Shown here piece by piece: positions 17,582 through 24,370 of a stretch of 64,000 bases of DNA. Origin of the DNA: Bacteroidales bacterium (lineage in GTDB: Bacteria; Bacteroidota; Bacteroidia; Bacteroidales; WCHB1-69); assembly GCA_016290295.1 (NCBI GenBank), contig JAEETJ010000001.1, forward strand, positions 96,883-160,882. The letters run 5' to 3'. The notes below the pieces were generated by a model. It ran no database searches. It was not told the origin of the DNA and saw only the letters and a program-made list of their open reading frames with translations. A program made the position numbers and the translations under genes. The first letter of the stretch is position 1. The number at the start of each line of letters is the position of its first letter.

Positions 17582-17589
17582 CAAAGATA
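17582..17589 (-). promoter_or_regulatory. Minus-7 element for rnfBC
   Basis: Reads TATCTTTG on the minus strand, 23 bp before the rnfB ATG; back to back with the GH20 element. Confidence 0.65.
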
Positions 17590-17611
17590 ACTTTTTTTTT
17601 GAAAAATAACT

Positions 17612-17619
17612 TATTTTTG
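17612..17619 (+). promoter_or_regulatory. Minus-7 element for GH20 gene
   Basis: TATTTTTG followed by C, 23 bp before the GH20 start. Confidence 0.65.
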
Positions 17620-17641
17620 CATCCACTAAATTCAATTTAAT

Positions 17642-19282
17642 ATGAAAAAAATTTTTTTACTGCTCAGTTTGGCGTTTTTGCTGTACAGTTGTAGCGAAAA
17701 ACCCATGCCCCAGAAAATAGCTTTAGTGCCCGAACCTGTTTCGATAGAGCAAGATTCGCTCAAAAATTTTATCCTTGACAAGCACACCAAATTGTCATTT
17801 TTAAACCTTGACAAGGAAAGCGAGACACAAAAATACATCGTGGAAAATTACAAACACTATTTCGGTTTTGAACCCAAAGTGCAAAATTCCCCTGTCAGAA
17901 ATATCATCATTTTTGAATTAAATGATGAAAAAAACGACCAGCTTGGCAACGAAGGTTACCAGCTCACGGTGGATAAAAAAATCATTCTGATTTCCGCCAA
18001 CACGGAAGCGGGCCTGTTCTACGGTTTCCAAACGCTGTTCCAGTTAGCACCAGCCAATGCGAACGCGGAAAAACCCGTGGCAATAGCCGTTCCAGGAGTC
18101 AAAATCACCGACTACCCACGTTTTGAATGGCGTGGCAGCCACCTGGATGTGTGCCGCCATTTCTTCAACATCGACGAAGTGAAGAAACATTTGGACGTGA
18201 TGGCCCTGTACAAGCTCAACAAGTTTCATTTCCACCTCACCGACGACCACGGCTGGCGTATCCAGATTGACAAATATCCCTTGCTCACCGAAGTGGGAGC
18301 CTGGCGGGTGGATCGCAGCGATGTGCCCTGGGGCGAGGCGGAAGAGGCCAAAGAAGGCGAAGAACGCAGCTACGGCGGCTACTTCACCAAAGACCAAATC
18401 CGCGAGATTGTGGCTTACGCCGCCGCGCGCCATATTGATGTGGTGCCCGAAATCGAGATGCCTGGCCACAGTTCAGCCATCCTGACCGCCTATCCGCAGT
18501 TCGCCTGCGACGATTATCCATACTGCGTGGCCCTCGGTCCCTATTGGCCCCCAAAAGCCATACTTTGTGGCGGTAACGACTCGGTGATGGTCTTCCTGAA
18601 GGATGTTTTTGACGAAGTAATGGAACTTTTCCCCTACGAATACGTTCACCTTGGTGGTGACGAAGCCTACAAGGACAACTGGCGAGCCTGTCCCAAATGC
18701 CAGCAAAAAATCAAAGACTTGGGCTTGGCCAATGAGGAAGAGCTACAGGCCTGGATGGTGGCCGAGATTGAAAAAGAAGTGAACAAACACGGCAAGAAAA
18801 TCATCGGCTGGGACGAAATTCTGGATGGCGGCGTAACCCCCACCGCCACCGTGCAATCATGGCGGGGTGCCGAAAGTGCCATCAAGGCCGCCCAGTTAGG
18901 CAACGAAGTGGTAATGTCGCCCACCGCCTTCTGCTATTTCGACTACTATCAGGATGATCCCGAAACACAGCCCAAAGCCATTGGCGGTTATGTTCCTCTT
19001 GGCAAAGCTTATGCTTTCGAACCCATCCCCGACACCCTGACCAGCGAGCAAGCCAAATGTATCAAGGGAGCGCAGTGCAATTTATGGTCGGAGTTTATCT
19101 TCACTTACGACCATGCCGAATACATGCTTCTTCCCCGTTTGTGCGCCCTGGCCGAAACCGTATGGACTCCCAAAGAGCGGAAAGACTGGCCCCGCTTCGA
19201 GGCCACCATTCCCTCACAAGTGCATTTGTTGCAGCAATTAGGATACAACCCGTGCACAACGATAGGACAATTAGAAAATTAG
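17642..19282 (+). CDS. GH20 beta-N-acetylhexosaminidase lipoprotein
   Basis: 546 aa exo-acting hexosaminidase releasing terminal GlcNAc/GalNAc from glycans. The lipoprotein signal ends with lipobox LYSC (Cys17), so it is probably on the periplasmic face or cell surface. An N-terminal GH20b domain (about 25-150) precedes the catalytic barrel: RFEWRGSHLDVCRHFF, KLNKFHFHLTDDHGWRI, PEIEMPGHS and the catalytic Asp-Glu pair in HLGGDEAYKDNW at about 336; IIGWDEILDG, QSWRG and NLWSEF close the barrel. The final residues QLEN and the stop come from a short-period repeat that fills the downstream gap. No PUL/SusCD partners are adjacent. Confidence 0.95.
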   Translation: MKKIFLLLSLAFLLYSCSEKPMPQKIALVPEPVSIEQDSLKNFILDKHTKLSFLNLDKESETQKYIVENYKHYFGFEPKVQNSPVRNIIIFELNDEKNDQLGNEGYQLTVDKKIILISANTEAGLFYGFQTLFQLAPANANAEKPVAIAVPGVKITDYPRFEWRGSHLDVCRHFFNIDEVKKHLDVMALYKLNKFHFHLTDDHGWRIQIDKYPLLTEVGAWRVDRSDVPWGEAEEAKEGEERSYGGYFTKDQIREIVAYAAARHIDVVPEIEMPGHSSAILTAYPQFACDDYPYCVALGPYWPPKAILCGGNDSVMVFLKDVFDEVMELFPYEYVHLGGDEAYKDNWRACPKCQQKIKDLGLANEEELQAWMVAEIEKEVNKHGKKIIGWDEILDGGVTPTATVQSWRGAESAIKAAQLGNEVVMSPTAFCYFDYYQDDPETQPKAIGGYVPLGKAYAFEPIPDTLTSEQAKCIKGAQCNLWSEFIFTYDHAEYMLLPRLCALAETVWTPKERKDWPRFEATIPSQVHLLQQLGYNPCTTIGQLEN

Positions 19283-19348
19283 TTAATTAGCAAATTAGCA
19301 AATGGATTTATTAATGTGCTAATGAGACAATGTGCTAATGTGCCAATG
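19266..19348. repeat. 8-bp-period satellite (AATTAGTT/AATTAGCA/AATGTGCT words)
   Basis: Tandem degenerate words AATTAGAA, AATTAGTT, AATTAGCA and AATGTGCT. It starts inside the last codons of the GH20 gene and ends before a GC-rich repeat module. Same family as arrays at 51432, 55623 and 62278. Confidence 0.75.
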
Positions 19349-19403
19349 AATTTCTAGTAGGACTGTCTCATTGTGGCAGCCGATAATACATCAATAAATT
19401 AAC

Positions 19404-19460
19404 AAAGGGGAGTCTCGCTGCGCTCGAGGGGAGTATCTCACTACCTGCTCAAGGGGAGTA
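19404..19460. repeat. Dispersed GC-rich repeat module, second locus
   Basis: Contains AAGGGGAGTCTCGCT and CTCACTACCTGCTCAAGGGG segments matching 5143-5190 in a different order. It encodes the last residues (VLPLSR) and stop of the LytTR gene ending at 19441. Confidence 0.8.
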
Positions 19461-20520
19461 CCACCCGGTACCCTCCCGTTTTCTTACTCCCTACATATTC
19501 CACACGACCCTGCTTTTTGAGTTCAAAGAGGCAGCGCTCGATAGTGCTCTGTGAGAAACCGGTCTCCGCGATAATATCCGCTGAATTGCAGTCCGGATGC
19601 TTTTCAATGTGGGACAAGACCATCTTAATTTTCTCTTCCGGAGGTATGGCCGGTTTCCGCTTGGCTTTCGGGCCTGCCAATTCCTCGTGAACATTATCGT
19701 CGATCGTTCCAACTATTTCGCGCTGAAGACTTTCCGATATCCTTTTGGCAATCTCCTCCTTGGTTTTGGCTTCCAACTTGAAGGCGGTGGATTCATTTTC
19801 CCATGGCATCTTTTGCATTACCACCTCATCCTCCTGACACGACTCAACATAGCGGAAAGGAACCAGCACGGTAGTCGTCAGGCGGATGAACTCCTCCTTT
19901 CCAAACAACTGCTCAAGATGCCTCATGGAACCCAGACGTGTGTATTTTCTGTTTTGCACTGTATGGATTTCGGTGAAGTTTCCCTGCTGATGACAATAGA
20001 AAATGTCTTCGATGGGAACCAACTGTATATCGTTATGTTCCTCAACAACATCAAGCATCCGAACATCTCGGTAAACAGTCCTCACCTCTTTTTCCAGAGA
20101 CTGCTGGTAAAGCTGCCGCTCTCTGAGCAAGAAAGGAAATAAATTGAATGCAAGATTGCGCCCAAAAAGAGCTATCAGAGACTGTTCTATAAAATTAAAA
20201 GCACCAACAAACTCAATAACTTCCGCATTACGTTCTTTAATGTAGGGATACGCAATGGCCATATCCAAAGTACTCGTTACAATAGCCATCAACACCAGTA
20301 CCAACCAATAGATAATGTTCGGATATTTGTGACAAAGCCTCGGATAAAGCAGAAAGTAATTGATATACAATGATCCTAATAACAAAAGACATGCAAGACA
20401 TTCTTTGAATGCACTGCCAGCGTACGGACGCAAGAAAGTATTACGGCCAAAATACCACAGCGTTATGGCGCAGAACAGAACATTGAGCAGAATGATGACA
20501 ACTGTTTTCAGATTTTTCAT
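19441..20520 (-). CDS. Membrane LytTR-type regulator with extra C-terminal winged helix
   Basis: 359 aa from the chosen ATG at 20520 (MKNLKTVVIILLN); an upstream in-frame ATG at 20571 would overlap the promoter. Four hydrophobic helices lie within residues 5-135, then a LytTR DNA-binding domain (VPIEDIFYCHQQGNFTEIHT ... RLGSMRHLEQLFGKEEFIRL). After a linker a second DNA-binding module follows, a winged helix from about residue 290 (KIKMVLSHIEKHPDCNSAD, FSQSTIERCLFELKKQGRVEYV). It is transcribed divergently from a lipoprotein gene and both share an intergenic region with direct-repeat operators. It is probably a one-component regulator sensing a membrane signal. The promoter is at 20546-20553. 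Confidence 0.82.
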   Translation of the reverse strand: MKNLKTVVIILLNVLFCAITLWYFGRNTFLRPYAGSAFKECLACLLLLGSLYINYFLLYPRLCHKYPNIIYWLVLVLMAIVTSTLDMAIAYPYIKERNAEVIEFVGAFNFIEQSLIALFGRNLAFNLFPFLLRERQLYQQSLEKEVRTVYRDVRMLDVVEEHNDIQLVPIEDIFYCHQQGNFTEIHTVQNRKYTRLGSMRHLEQLFGKEEFIRLTTTVLVPFRYVESCQEDEVVMQKMPWENESTAFKLEAKTKEEIAKRISESLQREIVGTIDDNVHEELAGPKAKRKPAIPPEEKIKMVLSHIEKHPDCNSADIIAETGFSQSTIERCLFELKKQGRVEYVGSKKTGGYRVVLPLSR

Positions 20521-20545
20521 AGCGTTTTTGTGTTGAATACAGCGA

Positions 20546-20553
20546 CAAAGATA
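20546..20553 (-). promoter_or_regulatory. Minus-7 element for LytTR regulator
   Basis: TATCTTTG on the minus strand, 26 bp before the ATG at 20520. Confidence 0.55.
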
Positions 20554-20587
20554 GTCAATTTTGCGACACATTTCCCTCCAAAAATCG

Positions 20588-20755
20588 ATTTAATCCCTCA
20601 CAAACAAGCTTTTTATCCCTCACAAACATACATGTGCCGAAATTTAATAAAATCTTAATTATAAGTATTTTACACCCGTTTTTCAAAAGAACGGTTCCAA
20701 CCACTTGTCATATTTTGGCCAGGAGGGTTCATATTTTGGTTGTGAGGGATTAAAT
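20588..20755. promoter_or_regulatory. Candidate LytTR operator region
   Basis: ATTTAATCCCTCACAA (20588-20603) recurs as a perfect 16-bp inverted copy at 20740-20755. The core ATCCCTCACAAACA is directly repeated at 20593-20606 and 20615-20628 (22-bp step). A second direct repeat TCATATTTTGG lies at 20708-20718 and 20729-20739 (21-bp step). Two-turn spacing is typical of LytTR sites. The rest of the 325-bp gap holds only promoters and an AT-rich stretch. Confidence 0.65.
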
Positions 20756-20772
20756 AGTCCGCAAACTGATTG

Positions 20773-20780
20773 TATTTTTG
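20773..20780 (+). promoter_or_regulatory. Minus-7 element for lipoprotein 20846
   Basis: TATTTTTG, about 18 bp downstream of the last operator copy; no good minus-33 TTTG is seen, consistent with an activator-dependent promoter. Confidence 0.5.
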
Positions 20781-20794
20781 CAATGAGAAATATA

Positions 20795-20917
20795 AAATTT
20801 GTAGCAACGAAAACATCATTTACAAAACAATAAACCAAAATTATCATGAAAAAAAGACAATTTTTGATGATGACAGCACTCATCTGCTGCCTTGCACTGG
20901 TTTCGTGCAAAAAAGAA
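20795..20917 (+). repeat. 123-bp duplicated leader/signal-peptide cassette, copy 1
   Basis: Ungapped match to 22874-22996 with four differences by eye. It covers the 5' UTR, start codon and lipoprotein signal peptide through the lipobox cysteine and KKE. The sequences before and after are unrelated. Confidence 0.9.
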
Positions 20918-21889
20918 AATGTCAACGGTCCTAACAATTCCAACGATCCGACCTCCGGACAAACCCATGTCTATGTTGCAGGCTCTACCTCTTCGTACGG
21001 TGACTATGGTCCAGCTGTGTGCTGGGTGGATGGCACCATGCAGACTCTTGATGCCAACGCATCCGATGCGGCTCTCGCAGTGTGCGTAAAAGGCAGTGAC
21101 GTCTATTACGGTGGTAGCAATGGGGATCACCACCCGGTTATTTGGAAAAACAGCACCCCACAGGTATTGTCAAACGATGCAGGTTGCGTGACTAATCTCA
21201 AGACTGCAAATAACAAGCTTTACGCCTGTGGATATGTGAACAATAAACCTGTCTATTGGGTAGATGGACAGATGGTACAATTACCTGTCAATTCCGGTGA
21301 CGAATATGCAATCATTCAAGCTAAGGCCATCTTTATCTCCGGAAATGATATATACGTGGCAGGCACAAAATATTTGAGCCAAAGTTCTGGTGATGGCGCT
21401 TATTTGTGGAAAAACGGTGTGTTGCAGATGTTGTCAGACAAACCCGCTGATGCTTGCGACGTTTGTGTCATTGGCAATACCGTTTATGTGGTAGGCAGCG
21501 AGGAGTATCAAAGTCCAGGCTATGAGGGTTTCCAAAAATCAGTGATGTGGGTTAACGGTGCCATTCGCGATATACAAGTCAACACAAGCCTGGGATCCAA
21601 AGCCATAGCTGTTGCCGAGTTGAACGGCAAACCTTACGTTGTGTTGGAAGGATGGGTAGGAGATGCATGGTATGGCAGCTACCAAGGGTTCGCATGGTAT
21701 AATGAGCAGGTGACCAACCTGTCAGCATGCCAGAGTCCCAAAGACGTGTTTGTTCATGGCAGTGATGTTTACATCGCGGGGATTAACAACACTAATTTGA
21801 GAAAAGCTGTTGTGCTAAAAAATCTCGCCAATGTAAATTTATCCACAACAACCACCTATAGCGCTGCCTATGCTGTTTTCGTGAAATAG
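20846..21889 (+). CDS. Lipoprotein with repeated beta-propeller-like motifs
   Basis: 347 aa, function not recognised. The lipoprotein signal ends in LVSC (Cys21). The mature part is built of about six to seven units of roughly 45 residues with the pattern VYVAG ... PVxWxNGxxxxL ... A..V.V.GSD: for example VYVAGSTSSYGDYGPAVCW, VYYGGSNGDHHPVIWKN, LYACGYVNNKPVYWVDGQ and IYVAGTKYLSQSSGDGAYLW. This resembles a beta-propeller. The start and signal peptide lie in a 123-bp cassette nearly identical to that of the FISUMP lipoprotein at 22925. It is divergent from a LytTR regulator that is its likely controller. Confidence 0.8.
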   Translation: MKKRQFLMMTALICCLALVSCKKENVNGPNNSNDPTSGQTHVYVAGSTSSYGDYGPAVCWVDGTMQTLDANASDAALAVCVKGSDVYYGGSNGDHHPVIWKNSTPQVLSNDAGCVTNLKTANNKLYACGYVNNKPVYWVDGQMVQLPVNSGDEYAIIQAKAIFISGNDIYVAGTKYLSQSSGDGAYLWKNGVLQMLSDKPADACDVCVIGNTVYVVGSEEYQSPGYEGFQKSVMWVNGAIRDIQVNTSLGSKAIAVAELNGKPYVVLEGWVGDAWYGSYQGFAWYNEQVTNLSACQSPKDVFVHGSDVYIAGINNTNLRKAVVLKNLANVNLSTTTTYSAAYAVFVK

Positions 21890-21904
21890 TTCGTACTCAA
21901 ACTC

Positions 21905-22681
21905 TTATTTCACCGACAACACAATAGGCTCGCCGGGATTGGACGGATTGCGCAGGGTGATGTAAGCGTCGTTCTGCTCCTGAATGGCATGCCTCATCAC
22001 CAAAAAACTGCGGCCTAACTGAACACACTCATCCCCAATTAACTCCTTGATCTCCTTCAAAGTGGTAAGACTTGTATACTCATCCGTGCCCGTATAATAG
22101 TGGGTATAATTCTTCACCTGTTGACAATACAGTAATTGTGGTATCTCGATGAAACAATCCTTCTTTCCCCTATCTTTCACATGTAGCAGATGCAGTTGTT
22201 TGGCCGATTCTTTTTTCATGCTTTCCTCCTCGCGAACAGCATTTTCATATAAACCAAGAAGAACGAAAAAAGCCAATAATGCTATATTTCGCATGGATTG
22301 AGTGATAATATCCTGCTTGAACAATTCGAACTGAATTTCAGAGGGGAAATTTGCATAAAAGAAATCATGTAATTTGGAATATAAAAAGCCCACTTCACAG
22401 CAACTCCAAACCAATGCGCTTCCTAATGCGATGATAAAATATAAGGCATATTTTTTCTGCAACAAAAATTTTGGAATAAACAATAAATAATGAAGGTACA
22501 GAAATAATAATACAAAAATGGCGACCACATATTCCATATAGAATGGCTTAGGTATCAGCGGACGCATTAACGACATGTGCGAGAACACATAGATAAAACC
22601 GATGCAAATAATGAGATGCACCAACCATTTTCTTCCAAACTGTCTCAACGAGGAGAGGAAACCAGCCTTATCTTCGTCCAT
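21905..22681 (-). CDS. Membrane LytTR-type transcriptional regulator
   Basis: 258 aa. Four predicted transmembrane helices (about residues 18-38, 48-72, 78-100 and 125-148) are followed by a short linker and a LytTR DNA-binding domain: CFIEIPQLLYCQQVKNYTHY, YTSLTTLKEIKELIGDECVQ and LGRSFLVMRHAIQEQNDAYI. It lacks the receiver domain of two-component LytTR proteins, so a one-component membrane regulator is likely. It is divergent from the FISUMP lipoprotein at 22925 with direct repeats between them, mirroring the LytTR/lipoprotein pair just upstream. The stop lies 15 bp past the convergent lipoprotein gene. Confidence 0.85.
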   Translation of the reverse strand: MDEDKAGFLSSLRQFGRKWLVHLIICIGFIYVFSHMSLMRPLIPKPFYMEYVVAIFVLLFLYLHYLLFIPKFLLQKKYALYFIIALGSALVWSCCEVGFLYSKLHDFFYANFPSEIQFELFKQDIITQSMRNIALLAFFVLLGLYENAVREEESMKKESAKQLHLLHVKDRGKKDCFIEIPQLLYCQQVKNYTHYYTGTDEYTSLTTLKEIKELIGDECVQLGRSFLVMRHAIQEQNDAYITLRNPSNPGEPIVLSVK

Positions 22682-22709
22682 ATTTCGTTTATTATCCTGT
22701 TTTTCATTG

Positions 22710-22717
22710 CAAATATA
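22710..22717 (-). promoter_or_regulatory. Minus-7 element for LytTR gene at 21905
   Basis: TATATTTG on the minus strand followed by C, 29 bp before the ATG. Confidence 0.55.
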
Positions 22718-22785
22718 CTAAATTCCAAGCAAAAAAACAAAGGACAAAAATGATTTTTACAAGACTTTGGTTCTTTGTCGGTTAG

Positions 22786-22823
22786 GACGAAATATGGACG
22801 AAAACTTGACGAAATATGGACGA
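22786..22823. promoter_or_regulatory. Candidate LytTR operator, two 16-bp direct repeats
   Basis: GACGAAATATGGACGA occurs perfectly at 22786-22801 and 22808-22823, a 22-bp step, in the divergent region between the regulator and the FISUMP lipoprotein. Confidence 0.65.
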
Positions 22824-22872
22824 GACACCCATTTTTTTCACCAAGACAAATAAAACATATACTGAAAAATAG

Positions 22873-22880
22873 TAAATTTG
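22873..22880 (+). promoter_or_regulatory. Minus-7 element for FISUMP 22925
   Basis: TAAATTTG, 45 bp before the start and 49 bp after the operator repeats; it lies at the left edge of the duplicated cassette. Confidence 0.5.
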
Positions 22881-22996
22881 TAGCAACGAAAACATCATTT
22901 AAAAAACAATAAACCAAAATTATCATGAAAAAAAGACAATTATTTATCATGACAGCACTCATCTGCTGCCTTGCACTGGTTTCGTGCAAAAAAGAA
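22874..22996 (+). repeat. 123-bp duplicated leader/signal-peptide cassette, copy 2
   Basis: Partner of 20795-20917. It gives this FISUMP gene the same leader and signal peptide as the unrelated propeller-like lipoprotein. Confidence 0.9.
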
Positions 22997-23692
22997 GAAA
23001 CGAACAACAATGGTAACAATGACAACACCAATCCGCAAACGACGGGTACTGTGGTAAGCAATGCGGTAACCGATATCGACGGGAACCATTACAACGCAGT
23101 TTGGATTGGTGGTAAATTATGGATGAAGGAGAATCTGAGAACCACAAAATTTCCTGACGGGGCCAACATTGAAGAACGCGTTGCACCCAATGGAGACGAA
23201 AGCAATGTGGCAATATACGGCTACTTATACGAATGGAATGAGGTGATGCATGGAAGCAGTTCAAGCAATGCCAACCCGAGTGGGGTGCAGGGAATTTGTC
23301 CTAATGGCTGGCATGTGCCAAGTGAAGCCGAATGGAAGGAAATGATAGACTATGTCAAAAGTCAGACTCAATATTGCTTCAATGGACAAAGTCCGTTCAT
23401 TGCCAAAGCTTTAGCTTCAAAAACAGGCTGGGAAACAAGTTCAAGTATTGGCAGTATTGGAAATAACCAAAGTGCTAATGATGCATTAGGTTTTTCGGCA
23501 TACCCTGCTGGCTATACGTGGGGCGGTCCTAATTATTTTGGAACAAATGCAAATTTTTGGAGCGCCACGGGATCTGAGGAATCAGACTATTATTATGTAT
23601 ATAGTCCTTACCTTAGTAACTTTTCCAGTTATGTAGAATCTAGATCAATGCCCAGAAGCACAGGTTGTTCTGTCCGTTGCATCCGCGATTAA
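22925..23692 (+). CDS. FISUMP-domain lipoprotein
   Basis: 255 aa. The lipoprotein signal ends in LVSC (Cys21), followed by an Asn-rich linker and one FISUMP domain (Fibrobacter succinogenes major paralogous domain). Hallmarks are VTDIDGNHYNAVWIGGKLWM, KENLRTTKF, YGYLYEWNEV, NPSGVQGICPNGWHVPS, ALGFSAYPAG, FWSAT and the terminal SVRCIRD. The function of FISUMP is not known to me; the fold is thought to be lectin- or formylglycine-generating-enzyme-like and such proteins are surface exposed. It is the likely target of the divergent LytTR regulator. Four FISUMP paralogues occur in this window. Confidence 0.9.
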   Translation: MKKRQLFIMTALICCLALVSCKKEETNNNGNNDNTNPQTTGTVVSNAVTDIDGNHYNAVWIGGKLWMKENLRTTKFPDGANIEERVAPNGDESNVAIYGYLYEWNEVMHGSSSSNANPSGVQGICPNGWHVPSEAEWKEMIDYVKSQTQYCFNGQSPFIAKALASKTGWETSSSIGSIGNNQSANDALGFSAYPAGYTWGGPNYFGTNANFWSATGSEESDYYYVYSPYLSNFSSYVESRSMPRSTGCSVRCIRD

Positions 23693-23700
23693 AAAAATTG

Positions 23701-23708
23701 TATCTTTG
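23701..23708 (+). promoter_or_regulatory. Minus-7 element for gene 23801
   Basis: TATCTTTG followed by CA, directly after the FISUMP stop; it gives a leader of about 85 nt. Confidence 0.6.
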
Positions 23709-23713
23709 CACCA

Positions 23714-23764
23714 TCGTTCTCTCCAAGGCATGTTCAATGGACTTCGCATCTTTGGTGAGAACGA
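23714..23764 (+). other. 5' leader hairpin of gene 23801
   Basis: Arms TCGTTCTCTCCAAG (23714-23727) and TTTGGTGAGAACGA (23751-23764) pair at about 12 of 14 positions. It starts right after the expected transcription start. It could stabilise the mRNA or regulate translation; no T-run follows. Confidence 0.5.
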
Positions 23765-23800
23765 CGTGAAAAAGAAATAACAGAAGTCCGCAAGAATGTT

Positions 23801-24289
23801 ATGAAAAAGTTTGCATTTATTACCTTTTGTCTGCTTCTCATGCAAGGCGTGAGCGCGCAGAAGTTCGTTGTGCCGGCAATTCCCGGCGACATCGAAAAAT
23901 CAGAATATGCCCAGTACACGCAGGATGCGATGAAATGCATCGACTGGCTGAAAACCCACTCACCGTCTGATTCAAAACGCAAAGATGTGGCCAGTTTCGC
24001 ATTGTGGTGGCTTACGGGAACACCCGACGTACAGATGGTGCTCAACACCGATGTGGTGAAATTCGAGGACGGCAACCTGCTTCTTATGTTCCTTGGTGGC
24101 TGGGCTCAGTACGCCATCCAAAAAGAGGACGACAACCAGGTGGAAGGCTGTTATGCCGGCATAGAGACCGCCCTTAACTACTATGAGCAGTACAAAAAAT
24201 CGCTCCCCAAAGACAAAGGTGCGGAACAGCTCCTCAAAATGAAGAACAAAGGGACATTAAAGGACTTTATTGCAAAAGGGTTGCAGTAA
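23801..24289 (+). CDS. Secreted hypothetical protein
   Basis: 162 aa, no domain I can name. The signal peptide is cleaved after GVSAQ (residue 20). The mature protein begins KFVVPAIPGDIEKSEYAQYT and is mostly helical (DAMKCIDWLKTHSP, FALWWLTGTPDVQMVLNTDV, LLMFLGGWAQYAIQ, CYAGIETALNYYEQYKKSLP). Similar short periplasmic helical proteins are common in Bacteroidales. It has its own promoter and a leader hairpin and lies between two FISUMP genes. Confidence 0.75.
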   Translation: MKKFAFITFCLLLMQGVSAQKFVVPAIPGDIEKSEYAQYTQDAMKCIDWLKTHSPSDSKRKDVASFALWWLTGTPDVQMVLNTDVVKFEDGNLLLMFLGGWAQYAIQKEDDNQVEGCYAGIETALNYYEQYKKSLPKDKGAEQLLKMKNKGTLKDFIAKGLQ

Positions 24290-24320
24290 GGTGATTGTGG
24301 TCTTGATGCACCATGTAATC

Positions 24321-24341
24321 ATTAACCATGAAACGAATCAT
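24321..24341 (+). repeat. 21-bp duplicated gene-start sequence
   Basis: ATTAACCATGAAACGAATCA plus T is identical to 25543-25563, the start of the DUF6624-like gene. Here it opens only a six-codon frame (MKRIIK) upstream of the FISUMP gene 24371, so it is a remnant or leader. Confidence 0.7.
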
Positions 24342-24370
24342 AAAATAACCGAACATAATTTTCAAGAGAA

